Source: Centropus unirufus (taxonomy: Eukaryota; Chordata; Aves; Cuculiformes; Centropidae). From it: a DNA stretch of 64,000 nucleotides. The notes under the pieces were generated by a model, which ran no database searches, was not told the origin of the DNA, and saw only the letters and a list, made by a program, of their open reading frames with translations. Shown here one piece after another: positions 1-10,985 of this stretch (its first letter is position 1; each line of letters starts with the position of its first letter). Location: the NCBI GenBank assembly GCA_013397695.1, contig VYZI01000018.1, positions 3,313,599 to 3,377,598 of the forward strand, given 5' to 3'. The position numbers and the translations under genes were made by a program.

Positions 1-3000
1 ATTGGTGTTCAACATCAGTGTAAAGTAATTAGCTAGATACTTTAAGTTCTATTTGATATATTTTTTACAGTTTTAAACTGAGCCTCAGGAACATAGTAAT
101 TTTATTTGCCTGTTTTCTGGGTTATACCTACTGATTTTATCTCTTAGCATTAGACACATGCTATATTTTTAGGGAAGTTTAGTTCCAGGGGCTTGTTTTG
201 TTCTCCGCTGTGCAGTGTTTTCCGTAGTATTATTGGTCTGTGAGTACATGCTCGTGGTTCTATTATACTCTAACCAGAGAAGGATTATTTTTTCTGTTCA
301 TTTTCACACCGTGGTAATGGAAATTAAAAATCTTTCCTCCTTGAAAAAAACTTAAAAATCCCTAAAAGAATTCTTCATATTCAAGCTGGCAATCATTAAG
401 ATATGAGAGATGGAATTTTGTATGGCTGATATCTCTGCTTCTGAAATAAATAAAAAGTAAGGCACCATATTTCCACAAAAACTGAAATTGGCCAAATTAC
501 ATAGAATTGAAAATAAGCTCGCAGTGGTTTTTGCTGTTCTTCTAAAAATGCTGCCATGGCTCTTGGGACATTTTCATGCACTGTCAGGTTTGGCTCTTCT
601 GGCTTCAAACCAAAAAGAAAACCAGAGTTCTTGAAATGTCATGAGACAAACTTTTGTGGTACTTCTAGCTTGATTGCAAGCAGATTTCATGGGAATTTCA
701 TTATTTAGTTCATTCCGTGGAGTTTCACTGTACCATTTGGAGGATTTGTGGGGTTTTTTGCCAGTCCTTCTGGTCAATGTGCAGACTTTGGAAAGTAAAT
801 ATTTCTGAATTCTTTCTTTGCTCATCAGGTTTGTAATGATACCTATTGCCTGTGTGGAAATGACACTCAAAGGAGTATGGTGGATCATGTCTCCCTGCAT
901 TAGGATTTGAAAAAGGAGATGCTATAAAAGGAACTTGGCAGAGAAGCAATAGTAGCAGGAAACAGGGAGATTTTAAAAGGCAGATGCTCTTGTGAACCAA
1001 AACACAAGTTCTGGAGGCAGCTGAAAGGTTCATAAGAAATTTAAAAAATACTTGAAATCTGAACACCTTCACATTTTATTTAATTGAAATTCAAATTATG
1101 TTAAACTTCCACTATAAAATGAGCATGCAGATGCTCAGAATTTCCACAACCAAATTACCTTCTGATGAAATTCAGAGAAAGCAAAACACTTGAAGGATAA
1201 AACGGAATTAGACAAAGATTTGACAAGCCATATCCAGTTCTTTAGAATCCCAATGGAAAATAATTACAGCAGAGATTGCATAGATGTACAAGAAAGCTGG
1301 TATAGCCAGTGACATTGTGGTTCTATTTCCTGACTCTAAAAGCTCAGTCTGCACACTGTTACATAAGCAATTTACAGGTATACTTTGACAGGAGTGACAA
1401 ATATGGAAACGTTCTCATAGAGTCCTCATAGGATGTTTTTTTCATTTTTATAAACTGTTCCATGAGCACTGAGCCATACTCATAAGTGTCCTCCTATTTG
1501 AAGTCTTTTTTTCTTTGATTTCCCTGGTGTATACAGGGTTTGTGTGGAAGAGAGGGAAGTTTCTTCACAAAATAAGAAGAAACTTGTTCTCTGTAAGAAA
1601 AAACTGAAAAAGAGCAACTGGCTGTCTCAACAATTACAGCAGAAATCAGACTTCAGGATGTTATTAAAATAAGGGTCAAAATCTGTACGGTAACAAACCA
1701 CATCAGGTCTGACGAATCTCACTTTTTTATGGGCCCTGTGACTAGACCACACTGTCCTTATTTGTGTTTGTAGCCCACTGTTTTGATGTCATCCATACGT
1801 TTATTACTGAATTTTTGCCAAAGGACCACCCTGCAGTTCTCCAGGCTTTGGAAGTACATTTTGCTTTCTGTGGCTTGTCAGAAAAGCCACTGAGATTTTT
1901 AAACAATAACTGGATTTGCCTGCAGCCAGCTGAAGGCCTTGCGTTTTCTAGATTGATGGATATTTCACACAACTCCTCTGCCACCCAATATAACTTGCCC
2001 CAGAGAGGCCTGTGGTGTTCTGCCCAGAGACAGATTTTTTTGGCTACCTCTTTCGTCACTGAGAGCGCATTCGGTGCTTTATGTGCAGCTTGCACAAGGG
2101 TAAAACTGATAGTCTATCACCGTAAATGTCTCTCTTTATTTCAGGAATGGATGTGATGCACTTTATAAAATAGTGCCAGTGACTGCAGGCAGTTTCAAAT
2201 GGCCTCGGGAGTTGTGAGAGGCTTCCCATGCACAGAACACATCTTAAGCCCATCAATCATCTGTAAGGACCGCTGTAAAACGTTCTACAGTGGGACTTGA
2301 AACACTTCAGGCACTTTCTGAAGTTAGAGCTGCACTGTGTACTTACAAATGACATTGAGGTGAAATCTCTGTCCCTGTAGACTTTTAAAGATAGAGGAAA
2401 CATCCTATTTTGCAAAAATGTGAGACGAGTATTGGAATGAATGGGTTAATATCATGAAGAAATGTACCTCTGCTAGAAAGAGGACATACACCTTGTCTGT
2501 ACCTCAGACAGTGTAATTATTCTACGGAATTTGGATAGCATCAAGTAACTTTAATCAGAAAGTAACACAGTAGTACATTTCACTGCATGACATAAGGATT
2601 TCTTTAAACTGGTTTAGCAATTACCTTGGTTTATGGTAAAAATTCTCTTTCATTCTAGAGAGAAGCACAACATATGTATCAGATTTCATAAATTTTTACT
2701 TCAGGGTATAAAAAATGTGTAACAGGATTGCGCATTTGTACTACAATACATATTCCCTGAGAAGCATTAGTGGCTTAAAGTAAGAGAAATGCTATTTAGA
2801 TTTATTTTATAAAAAGGGTATAGTACATGGGATCTAAATGAAGCGACTAGAACTGTGCAGTACAGATGGCAAAGACTTGTAGCTCTTGCTTTCAGGAGGC
2901 TCATGTAAATTCTACTTCAGCAAATTCTGTAGTTGTGATGTGGTAACTTGAGAAAGCTTTTTAATTAGTGTCTGATTGCCTTCTTTTGAAAAACAAAAAC

Positions 3001-5151
3001 GTTTTTGATTCTGTATTTTTCTGTTGTTTCTCCAAGAGATTTTCTTACTCTCCTTATACTGCAAATTTAACTGTAATTACAACATCCTTCCAACACCAAG
3101 CAGTTGCAGTGCTCTCATATTGCAAGATGCACACTTTACAAGTTAAATAAAGAAGATTCTTTTTGACAGATGTGTGTGAATATAAAGACCTACTAGAAAA
3201 TTGACATAACTGTGATAATCTCTTCAAATCTTTAACTACACCAAATCGAACCCAAACTGTGTTCAACTAATTTCCCAATTATCTTGTCTGCTGGATGGTC
3301 GTTACTCTGGAGTTTGTAGTTAATCATACACTGTAATAAGTTATTGAGTGTGTGTATGTATGTTTTTCTTTGAATAGAAAAAGATGGCTCCTAATGCATT
3401 TCTTTGTAAACACATGGATGGAACTAATTCCTCCCATCAGGAAATTTATGAAATCAAACATAAATGGTTTATTAGACTAGTAATAGATGATGAAACTTCT
3501 CTTAGCAGGCTAAACAGAATGCTTTCAGCAACTGAAATAAAATATCTTGATGATTTTAGTCCAGTTCCCTGTGACGTATACTGACAAAGCTACTGTCATT
3601 ACTGTAGTGAGTACCGGCTGGAAGTGTTGCAGCCTCACCGGCAGAAACAAATAAAAAAATAATCTGAATAGACTTCTTCCTGCTGATGGAAATGGCATCT
3701 TAAGGAAGTAGGCAGATAGGTATTGGATTTTTCTGCAAAAGTTAATATGGATCATTTCAATTAAAGTTGTGATGTTGGATAAATTTCAGTTAAAATGTTT
3801 CTGGTCTGCTTATGCACTGCTGGTAGAAGAGACTTTCTAGGGTCTGTACAGATTGTTGTGTAACAGGAACAATCTGATATCATCTGGTTTTGAAATAGGG
3901 TAGTGTCCACATTCAGAATTGTACCAGTTTAGCTGCATTGCCTGTGAATTAAAATCTGGGTATTTCTGAGAATCTGGGTATGTCTGAGAAAGACAAAAGA
4001 AGGAGCTGTAATATAAAGAAACTTGTCCAGCTTTTGCCCAGTCATATGTCTCATGGAGAGCCAGAAATGTTCAATTTTACAAGCTATCCTGGCACATTTT
4101 GTTTACACTGAAGAACATTTTATTTACTAATGTATAAATAGGATATAGGCTCTGCTGATTTAATAAGAGCAAAGTAAAATTCACTGAGAACATGGCATTA
4201 GATATTTTTAAAACTAGAAGTTTGAGTATATTTGATTTTTGTCCTTTTCTTTTTTTTCCTAAAGGAAAAGATCAATGCTTTATTGCAGCACAGCACGTAA
4301 ACTTGCTTTTGGTACAATTGATTTATCAGTTTGGGTTTGTTTTTTTTTTTATTAAACAGGCTGAATAAAGTAGGAAGGAGTCTGGTCAAAATTATTTCTT
4401 ATACTTTAGAAATAATAAGATATTTTCTTACTCTCCTTACATTGCAAATTTAACTGTAATTACAAAGCTGTGCCAGATGCCATGGAAGACCATGCTGTAA
4501 AGAGAAATAGAATACATGAATTGGAGAGTTTTGACAAACAACTGATGTCTGCCTCTGATTTGACAGAGAGCAGATCTCTGGGATTGTAATGAGCAGACAG
4601 GGAGACAGTTTAAAACGTGGATGAGAGAATATGAATATTCAAGCATAATGTGAATTGGATGTCATATAGAGTCAAACCCTCTTTTTGTCAAGAAAAAAAG
4701 CCAGAAACCCTTTCTTCTGTCCTTTGAAGTAAAAAAAAAAAGAGAATTGTTCAAACTATGGAGTATGATTCAACAACCAGAAGATCTACCAGATAGTCTA
4801 TATGATGGTTGGCCCAGTAAATATTTTGTCCTGGGAATAGCTATTGTTGCTAAATAGGTCTAAATACGTAGGAAAACCAGGATTAAGTAAAAGCTAAAAC
4901 TGTTTTCAAATATTTGCACTTGCTGATGCAAATCTAACTCCAAGGGGAAATAGCTTTCAGTAATTAGTTCCAGATGTACTTGTAAAAGTTACAATGAAGA
5001 GGTAATTATGTTGTAAAGAGTGGAAATGCTTCTCTTCATCAAAGTGAGAGTTCCTTTATTCCTGGACGGATCAGTAGCTGGGGCAAGAAATTTTCACTGG
5101 GAAGAGCAATTCTAAACCCCTGTTACTGATTCTCTAAATTACTCTTTCCAG
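1..5151. other. Intron-like AT-rich stretch, no recognised gene
   Basis: Nothing here was recognised with confidence. Two modest open frames on the + strand (about 130 codons at 1764-2156 and 66 codons at 3384-3584, the latter after an AG-ended pyrimidine run) have no family resemblance that I can name. More stem exons of the dynein pseudogene are expected upstream of 5.15 kb, but that part of the family is too variable to pick out by eye. A T-run and A-runs occur around 4.2-4.4 and 4.7 kb. Confidence 0.5.
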
Positions 5152-5481
5152 GACAATCAGTGTTTGCTCCAGGCATATCCTCTTTCTGATGAATGGAAAG
5201 TCTACGCTGAATACATAGACCACATGATTGTAGATGGGCTGTTCAAAGCTATCAAATGTTCTCTTTAGTATCTAACTGAAAAAGAACGAGACATTTAAAT
5301 CCACTCCTTTATTTGAAGTGCAGCTTGTTCTTAATAGCAGTGAAACGACTTTTAAACATCCCTTGGACTTAATGCCAATGGCAATTTTTGTGATATTATG
5401 GAGGGACTAATCAAAAACATTTATGATACTGGATCATCTGTAGACAGAATTGTCAAATATCTTGGAAAAGACCCTTTTCAG
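5152..5481 (+). pseudogene. Dynein heavy chain stem exon, disabled by a stop and two frameshifts
   Basis: After a consensus acceptor (tttccag) the frame reads DEWKVYAEYIDHMIVDGLFK then IKCSL, a good match to the N-terminal stem (DHC_N1) motif W-x2-Y-x2-I-D-x-M-x2-D-G-F-F. It meets a TAG at 5266-5268 where the family has lysine. The homology resumes in the next frame at 5303 with TPLFEVQLVL, and shifts back near 5371 to give FCDIMEGLIKNIYDTGS. The order and spacing follow axonemal beta heavy chains throughout, so this is one exon with a nonsense change and two indels. No clear donor follows the last matching codons (KDPFQ). Confidence 0.88.
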
Positions 5482-8056
5482 ACATTGCCACTTTTGCTAC
5501 TTTTCCTTTTTTTTAAAAAAAAAAGTGTCACAATTGACATTTTTGTCTAGGCATTTGAATGTAGTTTTCTTCCCGGCCAAGTGACCGCTACCCACTTGTT
5601 TATGCCAAGAAGGTTAGTATTTCAAGAAAGGCTGTGAAGCTTTTTCCCACCAATGAGCTGTGAGCTGTCATACTATGCTCTCCTTAACCTCTGCCTCTCC
5701 TTTTATGAATGTTTTCAATCCTTTCCACCAGCCACTAGCATACATTCTTTGAATGATATTGCCAAACTTTTTCTGAGCAAGTTCTGTTTCACTTGCCCAA
5801 ATGAAAGTGCTTTCCTAATAAACACTGAAGACTGGAGCTGAATGGACTACATTTGCTTGGGTATTATGAGCAGGCTTTAGAGAATATGTATTACTGAGCA
5901 TTTGGTGTCAAATGACTTCTATATTTTCCAAACCTGTTTGTTTCTTTATGATTATTGATTGAATATCTGCTCTTCTGGTGCATAATTTCTCACCAGGACA
6001 CTTGTCGCTGTTTCTGCTTCCAGGTCCAAGTACCAGTAAGCTTATGTGTCCACACCACTTCCCTTCTCTTTAAGCTATGAGGTTATGTCCCCAGACAGCA
6101 GATAAAAGTGGTTTCTGAAATAGAGTGAAATGCTTTTTCTAGAGATTTAATGTTAATGCAAGTTTTTTTGCAAGACTGTTTTACCAGACAGCAGGTTGTG
6201 CAAAATTCTTTATGCAATTTCTTCCTTTTTCAATTTTTTTTTATATGAGGTGGAAGCAAACGTCAATAAATATATTAAAAGATCATCGTTTATCCAGGGA
6301 GATATAGATTAACTGTAAATTGGTTACACTGTATAACTGTGAAAAGAAAACAAAAGAAGGGCAAATTCGTAGAATTGTCGAATAGGTTAGAAGGGATCTT
6401 TAAAGGTCATATAGTCCAACCCTTCTGCAGGAGCCAGGGACATCTTCAGATAGACCAGGTTGCTCAGAGCTCCATCCACCCTAACCTTGAATGTTTCCAG
6501 GGATAAGGCTTCTACCACCCTGATAGCAAAAAAGTCTTCCTTATATCTAGTATAAATCCAGTCTTTTAGCTTAAAACAATTACCTTTTGTCCTATCAAGA
6601 CAGGCCCCGCTGAAACATTTGTCCCCGTCTTTCTTATAGATCCCATTAAGTACTGAAAGGCCACAAGGAGTTCTCCCTGAAGCCTTCTCCAGGCTGAACA
6701 ACCCCCGGTGGAGAGGGGGACTGTCTTCATAGTGCTGCCCCACACCTGGGTTCTTACACCCAGTGAGATAAAGGGCAACCCACGCTCAGAGTGGAGGTAT
6801 TTGTTTACTTAATTTCTGCACAGAGATGGGTGCTAGGTGGTAACTCCACAAAGCCAGCACACCTACTCCTCAGTTCTCTTTTCTTATATATGATTAAAGT
6901 GAAAAGAAGCAGGATCTCTTTAAGTTGCTTCCATATCTTTCAGCTCTAAGACTATAGAGATTTTTTTCAGACTGGTCTCCCTGCTACCTTTGATTTGTCC
7001 TTGGGACAAAAGGCTTATCTTCTTTGGCCTTAAATTTCTTCGCTAAGAACATCAAGTTCTCAAAAATGTTGATTTTTTCTAAGGTCTTCATAGTATCTTA
7101 GAAATATTCATTGCTTCTTTGACTGATGTGGACTGGATTTTTACTGATTACTGTATTAAAAGTGATGACATTTCCATGCCATCTTTGGTGAAAGTTTATG
7201 TCCAAAATGCACTTCAAAATGGCACTTCTCACCTTGCTGAAAAACTAGAGCAAGACCATTAAGAGCATCAGAGCTGGTGTCTAGATTGAAAAATGACTGC
7301 GTATGGTATTCTGAAGATCTGTTCTCTAGGAGAAGAGAGCATGGGAATTAGTGGCAGTCCTGGACTCTTTTAATGATGGATGTTGATCACAGTGCTATAC
7401 CCATCCCCTCGGACGCCCTCTGAGGTCAGGCAGACCCTGCCTCTGATTCTGCAGTACTGAGAACCTGAACAGAATTATTACTTGAATTGTGTGCTGTAGG
7501 TCCCGGAAAAGAAGAGGTAGTCAAATCTAAATGAGTCCATGATGTTTCCTAAGAATGTCTTGTCACATGTATGAGATTAATTAATAAAAAAGCCCACCAA
7601 TCAAGCCTTGACACAATGCTTATGTGTCTGATTTGATTGCATTTACTTGTTCATTAATATAATTCATGTGTATGGTTTATGCCTTAAGTTTTCAGGTGTT
7701 CTGTGCTAATAGACTTGACATTTTCTTATGTTACCAGTTATTAGTATTACTGAATGGAGAGACTCATTCCTGAAAATGGAGATAGGTTTGACTAAGAAAG
7801 TGTGAGGAGGAGAGCACAGAGCTCTGGGTGGAATAATGAGACATCCAATGGCTAGACAGGACCATTTTCAAAGTCCTGAAATTGTCCTGTTCAGAACTTC
7901 TGGGTACCGGCTGTTGGAACTGGGGGGGTGAGGATCCTAGGCAGAACTGGAGGCGAGGATTCAACATAACATCTATAAAATTTTGACACATACTTAAATA
8001 GGAGCAAGAATAAAAATAATCCTAAATGAGCTTATATACCGTACATTTGTTTGTAG
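5482..8056. other. Intron-like stretch with one CR1 fragment
   Basis: No coding remnant was recognised between the two stem exons apart from the CR1 fragment at 6369-6750, which is listed separately. Stem sequence corresponding to the region after KDPFQ is expected here but was not found. Confidence 0.5.
6369..6750 (-). mobile_element. CR1 LINE, 3' fragment, inverted
   Basis: The stretch begins with the reverse complement of a CR1 3' end (gaataggttagaagggatct, then ggtcatatagtccaaccctt). It runs through the typical internal sequence, including the motif cttctccaggctgaacaacc near 6680-6710 and ctgtcttcatag near 6720-6732. It is 5'-truncated like almost all CR1 copies. A 118-codon open frame on the minus strand is a by-product of the element. 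It shows many differences from active-family consensus, so it is an old insertion. Confidence 0.9.
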
Positions 8057-8135
8057 AACTCTTACCTTAGACACTTCTTTACTGGATATGTTTTTCAATA
8101 TAGAATCATATCTTCCATCTCTTCCTAATTCTAAG
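8057..8135 (+). pseudogene. Candidate dynein stem exon (EFMRQFLLYG region)
   Basis: The segment follows an acceptor (tttgtttgtag) and ends before a GT. In one frame it reads E-L-L-P-stop-T-L-L-Y, which lines up without gaps with the family pattern E-F-M-R-Q-F-L-L-Y. It is followed by bases resembling codons for E-I-E-S-Y, with an indel. It lies in the right order between the stem exons at 5.2 kb and 10.3 kb. The match is short and disrupted, so this is a candidate only. Confidence 0.42.
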
Positions 8136-9857
8136 GTTAAAAACTGTAGACTTAATTGGATCTAGAATAGGGATATTGTAGCTTTTTCTTGGTGTTCTTG
8201 AGTTTCAATTAAGAGACTCAATGAGAAGTGTTTATTAATACTATACCATCATTGTCCTCCTAGGAATCAATTAAAATGTTAGGAGAAACCTAGCACCATT
8301 ACGCCAGTAGGAGGTAGTAAGTGGTCCTAAGCCTCTTTTTAGAAGCACATTTAGAAATGTGGGTCTCCTTTATTAATGAAACATGGATTTTTAAGACAGG
8401 AAGATCATTAGTTTCTGTTTTCTGCCTTTGACTTCAACAATAAGACATGGCAAACACCTACTGAGAAGGTCTCCATTCTGTCTCTACCTGAAATGACAAG
8501 ATTTTGCTGTGCATAACCTGAGGCAGGTTAAACCCTGATCCTGTAAAAATCTGCTGAGTAGTCTTTAACTTGGAGGATCAGGACATTCCTTGTTTGTGCG
8601 GGTAGATCAGGTAATTAGCAGCTTAATTACTTTGCTGTGTGCAAATTGTCAGGGTCCTTGGTGCACTAATAGGCTTTAATGGTCCCACTGAGCCCAACCT
8701 GGGGCTTCCACCCCACACTCGGGGGCTCTAATGAAGCTCAGCCTTTGGTCTCTTCCTGAGCTGCTTGCTAGGTGCGCCTATCTTCAAGCCTTTTTCTGGC
8801 CATGCCCCCTGGGAGGACCTGGACCTATGCTCTAGGTAGGTATGTTTTTCTGGATACACTTCCATGTCTGTATGCTGTAGCTTGTCCTTCTAATGCCTCC
8901 TGCTTGTACCTCATGGAGGGACCCTGGACCTCATTCATTGCTGGGTGCAGCTAGGGCTGTTGATGAACCCCATTGCAAACACTGGGCTCTGTGGGGCTGT
9001 GCCCTTGGTTTGTGAGGACATGGGCTGTGCTGGGGTGGCATGCTCTTGGCTCCCCTTCTCTTGGGAAGCAGCCAGCCCTTGCTGCTTGCTTATGAGCATG
9101 CGCCTGTTTGCACACAGAGGTGTAGAGATGGTCTCAGAGGGTGCGTACAAATTAAAGATAATTTTCTTGAAAATTTGAGCTATGCTCTTTAATATAACCT
9201 TAGTTAAAGAAGCATCGGCAAACCAAAAGTGAAAGCGGTAAAGTAGCACTGTTTTACTATTTGACTGGTTGAGTATGAAAAATGCTAGTTCCTTATGAAT
9301 CAGAATTTTGCTTTCAAGTTATTCCTTTCCAAATGACCAAAGGTGTTTCTCTAGTTAATTTTAATCCCTAGCATGATTTGCTGGAAGCACAAAGACTTGC
9401 ACTGCATGTGAAAATGGGAAACCTTTAAAATTTTTTTTATTCGATTTCCATTTTTCATGCCTCTTAATGCAACTGAAAAATGAAGTGGAAATATCCTTTA
9501 TAAAATACAGTTTATAGACAGATATTTCATTCCATTCTTATATATAAATGCATTTTCAGGAGACTTTTAGTGTTTATTAAACTTCTGGCCAACTTGTTCC
9601 AAATGATTGGAAACCTTTGAGAGCAGTATTAGTTGAAAGGAGGCAATGACATTCAGCTGTGGCACAGAATTATAGAACTGTATAAGTTTTTTAAAAAACA
9701 CTAATATTTGCAAAAGTCCTATTTCTACTTTCCAAAGTAACCCTTTGCCCCCAGCCCCATTTATTTGGTGTAGTTGCCTTTAAACTGTAGTGCCTACTTC
9801 TGCAAGTCCTTGTTCATAGTCAACTACGCTTGTGGCTCAGCTTTTTTTCAATAACAG
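8136..9857. other. Intron-like stretch containing a GC-rich island
   Basis: About 8650-9130 is clearly richer in G and C than its surroundings (for example cccaacctggggcttccacc near 8690). It is nearly stop-free in short frames on both strands (60-104 codons). I do not recognise a family in it. It may be an unnamed repeat or LTR relic. The rest is ordinary AT-rich sequence. Confidence 0.4.
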
Positions 9858-9898
9858 GTATACCTTGTAGAGCACATGAGCCTTTGGGGCTTCCAAAA
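9858..9898 (+). pseudogene. Candidate short dynein stem exon remnant (HLVEHV region)
   Basis: A strong acceptor (ctttttttcaataacag) is followed by codons L-V-E-H-M-S-L and ends at a gtaatg donor. The family has a H-L-V-D/E-H-V-T-Q-S-L motif shortly upstream of the ELPEKW block, which is the next exon at 10340. The segment is only 41 bases, so chance agreement is possible. Confidence 0.33.
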
Positions 9899-10339
9899 GT
9901 AATGTAACTCGACTGGGATCCGCACTGAGTTTGGAACTTTCTAATACATTCGGTTGTAACTGTGCATTTTTGCAGTTCTCTTATAGGCAAGTAAAAAATA
10001 TTTATCAAACTATTTTATAGGGATAGCACTGGGGTGGTATTTTATATTGCTGAGGTTTTACTTCCAAATTCAATGTACATAAACATGTTCGATCTAGAAA
10101 AGGCAGGATATTGTAAACAAAATTTAATGTTTTGCCTAAATTGCATTTTGCAATTACCCAGAGTTCATGGTTGTCATTGCATAAGGATGTAGGGGAGAAA
10201 TGACCTAAACTAATATTTTTCAAAGAAAGGAAAAGAAGTGGGGGCAGGAGGAGGGAATGAAAATATGCGTATGTGTTTTTCTTGGTGGGGAGAGTTACTG
10301 GCTCTACAAACTGACAAACAATATCTGTAATGTTGATAG

Positions 10340-10456
10340 GAATTACCTGAAAAGTGGAAGAATCTTAAAAAGATTGCCTTCACTGTAAAGCATGAAGTGG
10401 TACCACTGCAGTCCAAAGAAGTGTCTGTTATCAGAAGAAAATGTGCACTTTTGGAG
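10340..10456 (+). pseudogene. Dynein heavy chain stem exon, open (ELPEKW block)
   Basis: This 117-base exon is open from an AG acceptor (gttgatag) to a GT donor (gtgaga), with 39 codons in phase 0 at both ends. It reads ELPEKWKNLKKIAFTVKHEV, then PLQSKEVSVIRRKC. Axonemal heavy chains have the conserved pattern LPEKW-N-x-K-K-x-A-x3-K-x2-V-x-P-L-Q-x2-E-V-x2-I-R-x-R-C at this point of the stem, and nearly every fixed position is kept. The exon by itself looks functional. It is classed as part of the pseudogene because the neighbouring exons are disabled. Confidence 0.9.
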
Positions 10457-10898
10457 GTGAGATCAGTTCTGTGCTCTGAACCAAGTGATTTTTCGTTTTT
10501 TGTTCTGATAACAAGCTGGTGGCAAGCTTCACTGAACTGAGAAATTGTAAACTCTTAGAAAAGGCTGTCTAAAGATAACAATTCAATGTTTCTCAGTAAT
10601 GTATTCTGGATGAATCTGATAATTTAAAGCCCACTCCACCAAAATGGGAGTGATGCTTGTGTCCTCTTTATCTTCAATTATGTCTAATCTGTTTCTAATT
10701 CAAACATGGTGCTGCTGTTGTCAGATCAAATATAGATTTTAAATGTTTTATGCTTCTCCACTGGGAATGTTTTAAACGTATGCAGGCTGTCTGTCAAGGC
10801 TGTACTGACTGAATCTAGTAAAGTTTTAGGCAAATTTAAAAGAAATAAGAGTGCTTAAAAATGAAATGATTCACAGTTCATGAGATGGAACGTATTTA

Positions 10899-10985
10899 AT
10901 GAATGGCAGCTAAGGAAAAGTTATGGAATAGTCTCCAGGGATTACTTGCTCGACCTCTAAGGAAGCATATTTCTTATTGGCAGGA
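10899..10985 (+). pseudogene. Candidate dynein stem exon remnant (FREKF region)
   Basis: The bases around cagctaaggaaaagttatgg resemble codons for Q-F-R-E-K-F-W, the sequence that follows the ELPEKW block in this family, with one base missing. The order is correct. No clean splice sites were seen and the match is short. Confidence 0.33.

Noticed and set aside
1764..2156. 130-codon open frame on + with a 117-codon frame on the opposite strand
   Set aside because: No domain, signal peptide or family pattern was recognised, no splice context, and the length is within chance for the window.
3384..3584. 66-codon open frame after an acceptor-like site
   Set aside because: The residues do not match any part of a dynein stem that I can recognise, and no donor follows.
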